Positions 1 through 5,155 of a stretch of DNA of 5,155 nucleotides are shown piece by piece; the first letter of the stretch is position 1, and each line of letters starts with the position of its first letter. The DNA is taken from positions 1 to 5,155 of the forward strand of contig JAAYJJ010000105.1 of assembly GCA_012522985.1 (NCBI GenBank). The letters run 5' to 3'. The notes beneath the pieces are model-generated. The model was not told the DNA's origin. It searched no databases and saw only the letters and a program-made list of their open reading frames with translations. This stretch comes from Aliarcobacter butzleri. Its GTDB lineage: Bacteria > Campylobacterota > Campylobacteria > Campylobacterales > Arcobacteraceae. The translations under genes were made by a program, and so were the position numbers.

Positions 1-1850
1 CTGGAGATGTGATATTTGTCCCAACAGCTAAAAAGCTAGTGTCTCTTGATGGCAATATCAAACACCCTGCTGTTTTTGAGCTTAAATCTGGTGAAACACT
101 AGTAGATCTTATCAACTTTTCTGGTGGGGCAAATAGCGACTCTATCAAAAGTGTAAAAGTTCAAAGAAGCACTGATGGTAAAAAGTCTTTTATAGAAGCA
201 TCACTAAAAGAGCCTTTAAGTCTAAAAGATGGCGATAAGGTATATGTTGGTAAAACTTCTGATGTAGTAGAAAATAAAGTCCAACTAATGGGTAATGTCT
301 ATAGACAAGAAGCCGTTGAGATCAAAGATGGTGATAGTGTGGGATCACTAGTATCCAACCTTATCAAAGAGTATGGATTAGAAAAAGTTTTTATGCCTCA
401 AACAGATATGGAGTACTTTATAGTAAAAAGAATCAATCCAAAAACCCTAAATATAGAGACATACTCTGGTAATCTAGAAAAGGTTTTAAATGGACAAAAA
501 GAGTATGATGTAAGCTTACAAAGTAGAGATAGAATATTTTTCTTCAACAAATCAATGACAGAAGATATCAAATATATCACTATAGAAGGTGAAGTACTAA
601 GAAGTGGTAAGCTTAACTTTTATAAAGGTATGAAACTTCAAGATGCATTGATGGCTGCTGGAGTCAAAAAAGAGTCTGATTTGGATAAGATTATGATTAT
701 GTCACTTAGTCCTAGCAAAGAAAAAGAGGTAAACTTCTATAGTTATAGCGAAGCAGCAAATATATACCTCAAAGAGTATGATGAGATAACTATAGATAAC
801 TTTTTCAAAACCCAAGAACAAGAGTATATCACTATAAAAGGTGCTGTTATTAAATCAGGAGAGTTTCCATATGTAGCAGGACTTAGAATGCAAGATGTGC
901 TACTATATACCAAAGGACTTAAAAATAGTGCTAGAATGGATGAGTTTGAGCTTGTAAGCTATATAATAGAAGATAACACTAGAATACCTCAAGTATCCAA
1001 AATCTCTTTACAAGAAGCAATAGATAACAATATCGAAATCAAAGCATATGATGAGATCTATATCCAACAAATCCAAGGATGGAATGAAAACAACCTAGTT
1101 ACTCTAAGAGGTGAGGTAAAATTCCCTGGTACTTATGCTATCACCCCAGGGGAGAGGCTATCAAGTGTGATCCAAAGAGCTGGTGGTTTTACTGATAGTG
1201 CCTTTGTAAAAGGAGCAGTTTTTGTAAGAGATGATGTGAAAAAAATCCAACAAGAAGCTCTTAAAAAACAACTTGATGATTTAGAAAGCTCTATTATTAT
1301 CTATGCAACCCAAGGTGAGAGTGCTGGGGGTGGTAGTAGTGAAGATAAGGCATTTTTGCTTAAGCACCTTCAACTTATCAAACAACAAGCCAATGAAATA
1401 GAGATGGTAGGAAGAGTAGCAATAGATCTTAATAGTGATCTACAAAAACTAGCAGGAACATATAGTGATCTTATCTTAAAAAACGGTGACTCTTTGGTAG
1501 TACCTAAGTTTGAAGATAGTATCTCTGTTGTAGGTGAGGTTATGTATCAAACAGCTGTTACTTTTATACCAAATGAATCTGTTATGAAGTATATAGAAAG
1601 AGTTGGTGGACTCAAAGATGGAGCAGATAAGGATAATATTTTTGTTGTCAGAGCAAATGGTGAAGCCCAAAAGATCAAAGGCGGATATTTAAGTGGTTAT
1701 TCTAGTGTTAAAATCGAAAGAGGAGATACTGTTATAGTACCTCTAAAAATAGATAGATTTAGCGGTATGAAGTTTGCAAAAGATATCACAAGTATAGTAT
1801 ATCAACTTGCAGTATCAGCAGCAGCACTTAAAACTATAGGAGCATTGTAG
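1..1850 (+). CDS. OPX-family polysaccharide export protein with multiple SLBB domains (5'-truncated by window edge)
   Basis: This is the C-terminal part of an outer-membrane polysaccharide export (Wza-like) protein that would carry polymer from the inner-membrane machinery to the surface. The reading frame is open from the window edge. The GTG at 9 is unlikely to be the true start, because the preceding codons complete a family-typical GDVIFVP strand; the signal peptide and PES domain must lie upstream. Numbering that Val as 1, SLBB units begin near residues 10, 90, 189, 273, 363 and 504, each with a G-x-V core (EGEVLRSG, KGAVIKSG, RGEVKFPG, VGEVMYQT). A 'D-x-[VI]-x-[VI]' closing strand recurs near residues 75, 173, 257, 347, 493 and 572. 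Residues 408-466 form a charged helical hairpin with a GGGSS turn, followed by GRVAIDL. The protein ends in a hydrophobic helix (586-613), a family hallmark as I recall it. It overlaps the wzz-like gene by one base. The family call is secure; the polymer is unknown. Confidence 0.93.
   Translation, partial: GDVIFVPTAKKLVSLDGNIKHPAVFELKSGETLVDLINFSGGANSDSIKSVKVQRSTDGKKSFIEASLKEPLSLKDGDKVYVGKTSDVVENKVQLMGNVYRQEAVEIKDGDSVGSLVSNLIKEYGLEKVFMPQTDMEYFIVKRINPKTLNIETYSGNLEKVLNGQKEYDVSLQSRDRIFFFNKSMTEDIKYITIEGEVLRSGKLNFYKGMKLQDALMAAGVKKESDLDKIMIMSLSPSKEKEVNFYSYSEAANIYLKEYDEITIDNFFKTQEQEYITIKGAVIKSGEFPYVAGLRMQDVLLYTKGLKNSARMDEFELVSYIIEDNTRIPQVSKISLQEAIDNNIEIKAYDEIYIQQIQGWNENNLVTLRGEVKFPGTYAITPGERLSSVIQRAGGFTDSAFVKGAVFVRDDVKKIQQEALKKQLDDLESSIIIYATQGESAGGGSSEDKAFLLKHLQLIKQQANEIEMVGRVAIDLNSDLQKLAGTYSDLILKNGDSLVVPKFEDSISVVGEVMYQTAVTFIPNESVMKYIERVGGLKDGADKDNIFVVRANGEAQKIKGGYLSGYSSVKIERGDTVIVPLKIDRFSGMKFAKDITSIVYQLAVSAAALKTIGAL
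1230..1406 (+). other. Helical-hairpin insertion between SLBB repeats 5 and 6 of the OPX protein
   Basis: This segment encodes residues 408-466 of the visible OPX fragment. It consists of two runs rich in Lys, Gln, Glu and Leu (408-432 and 445-466), separated by a Gly/Ser turn at 436-444. The composition and spacing predict an antiparallel coiled coil projecting from the SLBB stack. Similar insertions occur in long multi-SLBB export proteins of other Gram-negative bacteria, as I recall; whether it contacts the Wzz-type partner is inference. It explains why the last SLBB unit starts 141 residues after the previous one, while the others are 80-99 residues apart. Confidence 0.65.
1838..1842 (+). 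promoter_or_regulatory. Ribosome binding site AGGAG for the Wzz-type gene
   Basis: AGGAG lies inside the last codons of the OPX gene, seven bases before the GTG at 1850. It decides the start of the next gene: no ATG is available nearby, and the GTG gives a normal short cytoplasmic N-terminus before the first membrane segment. Because the site is read through by ribosomes finishing the OPX gene, the two genes are probably translationally coupled. Confidence 0.75.
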
Positions 1851-2818
1851 TGAATAGTACTCCACAAACAAACTATTATGAAGATGAGATAGATCTAAAA
1901 GAGCTTTGGCAAACTATATTAAAGGCTAAGATATTTATAGTTATATTTACTATTGTAGTTACTTCTTTGGCTGTTATTTATGCTTTATCCAAACCAAATG
2001 AATATGAATCACAAACAGTTTTGGTTGTTCAAGAAGTGGGTGGTGGCACAGCTGCTGGAAGTGTAGGAGGAAATTTAGGCTTACTAGCAAGTATGGCTGG
2101 GGTCAATCTCTCTTCAGCAGCAGAAGGTATAACACCACTTGAAGGATATACTACACTATTAAATGATTATAACTTTATGAAAGAGTTGGTAGTGAGTCAA
2201 AAGTTACACTATAGATTTCTAGATCCAAATCTATCTGATAGTTATATATTTGCTTTGGGAATTGATTGGGTTTACAATCTTTTTAACTTTGGAGAAAAAG
2301 AGAGCTTTGATGAGATGGAACAAGACAAACAAGAAGAGGCTATCTTCAATCTAGTAAAAAGTATACAAAAGATTATCACTATAAGTGGTGGAGATCTAAA
2401 AACAAACCTTCTTACAATAAGTGCAAAACACAATGATAGAACATTGGCAAAAGATCTTGTAGAAATATTTTTAAAAGAAGCTAGTTATTATCTAAAAGTC
2501 AATGATATGGTAGAAAATGATAAAAAAATATTATATTATGAAGAGGCTCTTTCTAGAGCTACGGATGTAACACTACGAACAAGACTAGCAGAGCTTGGAT
2601 CGGCTTTGATACAAAAAAAGGTTTTAGCAAATGTAAATGACTTTTATAACGTCAAACAACTAACCAAACCAGAAGTTGCATACCAAAGAGACAAAGCTGG
2701 ACCAAAAAGAGCTTTAATAGTACTTGTAGCTATGGTAACAGGAGTGATATTGTCTATATTTATAGTCTTTTTTAGAGAGTTTTTAAAGAATCAAGAAGAA
2801 CAACTAGAGGCTAAATGA
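1850..2818 (+). CDS. Wzz-type polysaccharide co-polymerase / chain-length determinant protein
   Basis: This is an inner-membrane protein expected to control polysaccharide chain length and link synthesis to the OPX exporter. It starts at GTG 1850, sharing one base with the preceding TAG stop. It shows the classic Wzz architecture: an acidic cytoplasmic N-terminus with DEIDLKELWQTILKAK (residues 12-27), membrane segment 1 (about 28-46), a large mostly helical periplasmic region, and membrane segment 2 (about 288-308) preceded by a Pro-containing stretch (P273 to P285). A Gly/Ala-rich run with GGNLGLLASMAGVNL (73-87) matches the loop seen in many family members. At 322 residues it is Wzz-sized. 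It ends a few residues after membrane segment 2, with no Walker A motif or Tyr cluster, so it is not a fused BY-kinase of the Wzc/Etk type. It overlaps the yjbH-like gene by four bases. The family is secure; the precise PCP subclass is not. Confidence 0.92.
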   Translation: MNSTPQTNYYEDEIDLKELWQTILKAKIFIVIFTIVVTSLAVIYALSKPNEYESQTVLVVQEVGGGTAAGSVGGNLGLLASMAGVNLSSAAEGITPLEGYTTLLNDYNFMKELVVSQKLHYRFLDPNLSDSYIFALGIDWVYNLFNFGEKESFDEMEQDKQEEAIFNLVKSIQKIITISGGDLKTNLLTISAKHNDRTLAKDLVEIFLKEASYYLKVNDMVENDKKILYYEEALSRATDVTLRTRLAELGSALIQKKVLANVNDFYNVKQLTKPEVAYQRDKAGPKRALIVLVAMVTGVILSIFIVFFREFLKNQEEQLEAK

Positions 2819-4956
2819 GATATACAAAAGTCGTCGCTATAGTAATGTGTTGGCTAAGCCTTGGCTTAGCAGATAGCAACTTTCCTCTCAATCAACCTTT
2901 TAGTGACTATAGTGCTCAAAACAGTGGTAAAACTGGTATTATAGAGATGCCTAATGCTAGGGTTATGGATGATTGGCGTATAAGACTTAACTATCACTAC
3001 AATAAACCATTTGATTATTTTGGTTTGGCTATATCTCCTCTTCCTAGACTAGAGACTAACTTCCGTATTACTAAAATCAAAACTATTTATGGATTTAGTG
3101 CTGCTGATGGATATGGTTCATACAAAGATAAAGCAATAGATTTGAAGTTTTTATTATCAAAAGAAGATGAGCTTCTTCCTGCTGTAGCTATAGGATTTGA
3201 TGATATTACAGGAACTGGACTATATGCATCTAAATATCTAGTACTTAGTAAAAGAAGAGATTTTGTAGATCTTAGTATGGGTTATGCTCTTGGTAGAATG
3301 GGTGGAGAGGATTTGAGTAAGTATTATGGCAAACACTCAAAAGATAGTAGTTTTGACTTTATCAAAAGTACGCAAGTTAGTGGTGGAAGTTTCTTTTATG
3401 GAGCTGAGTTTCATATAAACCCTGATCTTAGTTTCAAGATAGAAAGATCTACTATAGACTATAATCTTGATAAAAAAAATGCTTTTCATAAAAACTCTGG
3501 TATAAGTGAACCAAAAAATAAGTTTAACTTTGGGTTTTCTTATAATCTAGATAGTCAGTCAAATATTGCAATCAACTTTGAAAGAGGCAATAGTATAGCT
3601 ATAGGATATAGACTCTCTTTTGGATTTGAGAGGCAAGGGCTTTATTACTTACAAGATGATCCCAAATGGAGAGCAAATGAAAATGTAAAAGAGTTTTATA
3701 AAACTCTAGATAATCATGATTTAGCAAAAAAACTAGCGTATGAAGTATCAGCAGAAAAGCTATCCAATGTAGATGTCAAGCTGAAAGAAAACAGAGTCTG
3801 GGTAGGTATAGAAAACCCTACATATGATACAGATAGCAAGGCTATGGGAAGAGCCGCTGATGTAGTAGATGAAGTGGCTCCTAAAAAAATAGAGAAGCTT
3901 TATATCACACTTAAAAACAGAAATATAGAACATAGTGTTGCCAAAATCAATAGACAAGATGTCAAATATATAAAAAATGGCATTATCTCTTCAAAACAAG
4001 AGCTTGATGAGGCTTTGGAGTTTAGCAATGAAGTAAAGCTTAACTATGAGGAGTTTTTGGGTAGTGATGATGGCATTGATGGAGAAAGTGAAGTAGTTGG
4101 TTCTAAATATATTAACTTTATTCATAGGCCTCATCTTCAAACCTTCCTTAATGCCAAAGACAATCCACTAGTATATAGGTTTACTTGGCTAGTAGGAACT
4201 AGAGCCAATCTTTGGGATGGAATGCAGTTTAGGACTAGATTTAGAATACCAATAGCTAGTAGTATGAATAAAATAGTAGATAAGACTTTAGAACCAGAAG
4301 GATCAGCTACTAGAACAGATGTTCTTCAATACCAACAGTACAAAAAAGTACAACTAAATGATCTTACCCTAGATCAAGTGGTGCCTTTTGTATATAACTC
4401 TTATGCAAGGGCAAGTGTTGGGTACTTTGAAGCTGCATATGCAGGATATTCACTAGAGTGGTATAAGCCTATAGATGGTGGAAGATTTGGTATAGGTTTA
4501 GAGTACACTGATGTAAGAAAAAGAAAAGTAGATGATATGTTAGCTTTGAAAAAGCAAAAGTTTGATACGAAGTTTGTTAATCTCTATGCCAATCTTTTCC
4601 CAGAGCTTGGTATTTGGGCTAGTTTAAAACTTGGAGAGTTTTTAGCTGGAGACAAAGGCGGTAAGCTAACATTTGCTAGAACCTACAAAGGCTATACCGT
4701 AGGGGCATATATAGCAAAAACAGATACATCTATCTTTACATCTAGTGAAAATAGAGATTATATAGATAAAGGTATCTTTGTTAGTGTTCCATTATCACTT
4801 TTTACTCATAGAAAGAGCAAAGGAACCCTTGGATATGGGCTAAGTGCATGGACTAGAGATGTGGCTCAAAGTGTAGCTCAACCAAACTCTTTGGTGGGAA
4901 GTCCATATGGAAACATATATAGTATTAAACAAAATTTAGAAGACTTTAAGGAATAA
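2815..4956 (+). CDS. yjbH: YjbH/GfcD-family (DUF940) outer-membrane beta-barrel protein for exopolysaccharide
   Basis: This is a full-length 713-residue member of the YjbH/GfcD family, which is linked to exopolysaccharide and group 4 capsule secretion in enterobacteria. The ATG at 2815 overlaps the previous stop (ATGA), with AGAGG at 2806-2810 four bases upstream. A signal peptide spans residues 1-19 (KVVAIVMCWLSLGLA) with cleavage before DSN; Cys12 is not in a proper lipobox. Family landmarks follow in order: FSDY..TGIIEMPNARV (29-50), SPLPRLE (74-80), YKDKAIDLKF (103-112), VAIGFDDITGTGLYASKYLV (124-143), NFGFSY..FERGNSIAIGY (238-265), a periplasmic-type domain with MGRAADVVDEVAPKKIEKL (344-362), YARASVGYFEAAYAGYSLEW (530-549), LAGDKGGKLTFAR (610-622) and DKGIFVSVPLSLF (651-663). 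Alternating strands before and after the middle domain fit two barrel regions. The protein does not end in the usual aromatic residue but in about 30 polar residues. It is probably the outer-membrane partner of the OPX protein. The symbol denotes the family, not proven orthology. Confidence 0.93.
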   Translation: MRYTKVVAIVMCWLSLGLADSNFPLNQPFSDYSAQNSGKTGIIEMPNARVMDDWRIRLNYHYNKPFDYFGLAISPLPRLETNFRITKIKTIYGFSAADGYGSYKDKAIDLKFLLSKEDELLPAVAIGFDDITGTGLYASKYLVLSKRRDFVDLSMGYALGRMGGEDLSKYYGKHSKDSSFDFIKSTQVSGGSFFYGAEFHINPDLSFKIERSTIDYNLDKKNAFHKNSGISEPKNKFNFGFSYNLDSQSNIAINFERGNSIAIGYRLSFGFERQGLYYLQDDPKWRANENVKEFYKTLDNHDLAKKLAYEVSAEKLSNVDVKLKENRVWVGIENPTYDTDSKAMGRAADVVDEVAPKKIEKLYITLKNRNIEHSVAKINRQDVKYIKNGIISSKQELDEALEFSNEVKLNYEEFLGSDDGIDGESEVVGSKYINFIHRPHLQTFLNAKDNPLVYRFTWLVGTRANLWDGMQFRTRFRIPIASSMNKIVDKTLEPEGSATRTDVLQYQQYKKVQLNDLTLDQVVPFVYNSYARASVGYFEAAYAGYSLEWYKPIDGGRFGIGLEYTDVRKRKVDDMLALKKQKFDTKFVNLYANLFPELGIWASLKLGEFLAGDKGGKLTFARTYKGYTVGAYIAKTDTSIFTSSENRDYIDKGIFVSVPLSLFTHRKSKGTLGYGLSAWTRDVAQSVAQPNSLVGSPYGNIYSIKQNLEDFKE

Positions 4957-4961
4957 CTTAA

Positions 4962-4967
4962 TATAAT
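4962..4967 (+). promoter_or_regulatory. Candidate sigma-70 -10 box (TATAAT) for the YjbE-like gene
   Basis: A perfect TATAAT hexamer lies six bases after the yjbH-like stop codon, in the only gap of the window. No TTGACA-like -35 box lies at 16-18 bases; upstream there are only T-rich stretches (TTTAGA at 4935, CTTTAA at 4944). Weak -35 elements are normal for housekeeping promoters in Campylobacter-type bacteria. Transcription would begin near 4974, leaving a leader of about two dozen bases. In AT-rich DNA such a hexamer can arise by chance, so this is a moderate call. Confidence 0.45.
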
Positions 4968-4985
4968 GATTAAAATAATGTTCTC

Positions 4986-4992
4986 AAAGGGA
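4986..4992 (+). promoter_or_regulatory. Ribosome binding site AAAGGGA for the YjbE-like gene
   Basis: The purine-rich AAAGGGA sits five bases before the ATG at 4998, an ordinary spacing. It fixes the start of the last gene, since the ATG that follows begins a standard Lys-Lys signal peptide. Its match to the anti-Shine-Dalgarno sequence is at least as good as those of the two upstream genes. Confidence 0.7.
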
Positions 4993-4997
4993 TTAAT

Positions 4998-5155
4998 ATG
5001 AAAAAATTTATATCTGTAGTTTGTGCAAGTATGTTATTTGCTGGAAGTGTACTAGCAGCAGAAACAGCAACTGGTGCTACTGGAGCTAGTAGCGGTGGTA
5101 CGGCTGGAACAACTGGGGCAACAACAGGAGCTACAGGAACTACTGCTGGAACTGC
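4998..5155 (+). CDS. Small secreted Thr/Gly/Ala-rich protein, YjbE/GfcA-like (3'-truncated by window edge)
   Basis: This open frame starts at ATG 4998 and reaches the window edge without a stop; 52 full codons are visible. Residues 1-20 form a signal peptide: MKKF, a hydrophobic core (ISVVCASMLFAGSV), and a likely cleavage after VLA at residue 20 or 21. The core contains Cys9, but not in a lipobox. The visible mature part (21-53) is extremely biased: 12 Thr, 9 Gly, 9 Ala, 2 Ser and a single Glu, with no hydrophobic or aromatic residues, so no globular fold is expected there. The neighbouring yjbH-like gene, the signal peptide and the Thr/Gly/Ala-rich tail together suggest YjbE/GfcA, the small Thr-rich proteins of the yjbEFGH and gfc operons. 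Those have no established biochemical role that I know of. Low-complexity similarity is weak evidence of ancestry, so this rests mainly on context. The total length is unknown; a longer repetitive surface protein remains possible. Confidence 0.75.
   Translation, partial: MKKFISVVCASMLFAGSVLAAETATGATGASSGGTAGTTGATTGATGTTAGT
5058..5155 (+). repeat. Low-complexity ACN-GGN-GCN codon tract (Thr/Gly/Ala)
   Basis: After the signal-peptide codons the sequence is built almost only from Thr, Gly and Ala codons. The clearest tandem copy is ACTGGTGCT at 5070-5078 followed by ACTGGAGCT at 5079-5087, a nine-base unit with one mismatch. Related units such as ACAGGAGCT recur near 5125-5133. The tract is visibly richer in G and C than the rest of the window, as this amino-acid composition dictates. 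It continues past the right edge. Confidence 0.6.

Noticed and set aside
9..11. GTG at 9 as a genuine start codon of the OPX gene, with GGAG at 3-6 as its binding site
   Set aside because: The spacing is only two bases, and the codons before it (Gly-Asp) complete the GDVIFVP closing strand that recurs through the protein. A real start must encode a signal peptide.
398..580. Minus-strand open frame of 60 codons
   Set aside because: It lies antisense within the well-supported SLBB coding region, has no plausible ribosome binding context, and its composition is that of a reverse complement of AT-rich coding DNA.
1476..1670. Minus-strand open frame of 64 codons
   Set aside because: It lies antisense to the last SLBB unit and shows no recognisable motif; it is a shadow of the real gene.
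2845..2853. Cys12 of the YjbH-like protein as a lipoprotein attachment site
   Set aside because: The preceding residues (Ile-Val-Met) do not fit a lipobox, the Cys lies in the middle of the hydrophobic core, and a normal signal peptidase I site (GLA before DSN) follows.
3472..3479. A8 homopolymer in the yjbH-like gene (also A7 at 1239-1245 and 2613-2619) as phase-variation tracts
   Set aside because: Runs of 7-8 A are common by chance in AT-rich, Lys-rich genes. All frames are intact, and no long G/C tract of the kind used for phase variation in Campylobacter-type genomes is present.
3760..3957. Minus-strand open frame of 65 codons
   Set aside because: It lies antisense to the conserved middle domain of the YjbH-like protein; the + strand frame carries clear family motifs here.
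4958..4973. Inverted repeat TTAAT...ATTAA after yjbH as a terminator or operator
   Set aside because: The arms are five A/T pairs with a six-base loop and no T-run, so the stem would be unstable. It overlaps the TATAAT box and is expected by chance in such AT-rich DNA.
5007..5155. Collagen-like Gly-X-Y repeat in the small protein
   Set aside because: Gly does not recur every third residue; spacing varies between one and four, and there is no proline. It is simply Thr/Gly/Ala-rich.

Overview
The window is a one-directional, AT-rich stretch in which nearly every base of the first 4.96 kb codes on the + strand. Tight gene packing, AGA-dominated arginine codons, AT-ending codons and the style of the proteins suggest a member of the Campylobacterota (Sulfurimonas/Sulfurovum/Arcobacter-like). 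That assignment is inference from composition and family resemblance only.

The content is an exopolysaccharide/capsule export module. (1) Positions 1-1850 hold the C-terminal part of a long periplasmic/outer-membrane polysaccharide export (OPX, Wza-type) protein, with at least six SLBB repeats, a helical insertion before the last repeat and a hydrophobic C-terminal helix. Its 5' end lies outside the window. (2) Positions 1850-2818 hold a Wzz-type chain-length/co-polymerase protein with two membrane segments and no kinase domain. (3) Positions 2815-4956 hold a full-length YjbH/GfcD-family (DUF940) outer-membrane beta-barrel protein. (4) After a 41-bp gap with a perfect TATAAT box and a good ribosome binding site, a small secreted Thr/Gly/Ala-rich protein begins at 4998 and runs off the right edge. 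It resembles YjbE/GfcA, the small Thr-rich partner of YjbH/GfcD in enterobacterial yjbEFGH and gfcABCDE operons.

The first three genes overlap by 1 and 4 bases, so they are almost certainly one translationally coupled operon. The likely arrangement is that the Wzz-type protein controls polymer length at the inner membrane, the OPX protein carries the polymer across the periplasm, and the YjbH-like barrel supplies or assists the outer-membrane passage. The small Thr-rich protein is exported and may act in the matrix or at the exit site; its function is unknown in any organism as far as I know.

Compared with the enterobacterial operons, the YjbF/GfcB lipoprotein and YjbG/GfcC genes are not between these genes, and the YjbE-like gene sits last instead of first, apparently with its own promoter. 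This compact OPX-Wzz-YjbH-YjbE arrangement is the most interesting aspect of the window. I found no RNA genes, mobile elements, CRISPR arrays or convincing terminators, and no gene-free stretch longer than 41 bases.
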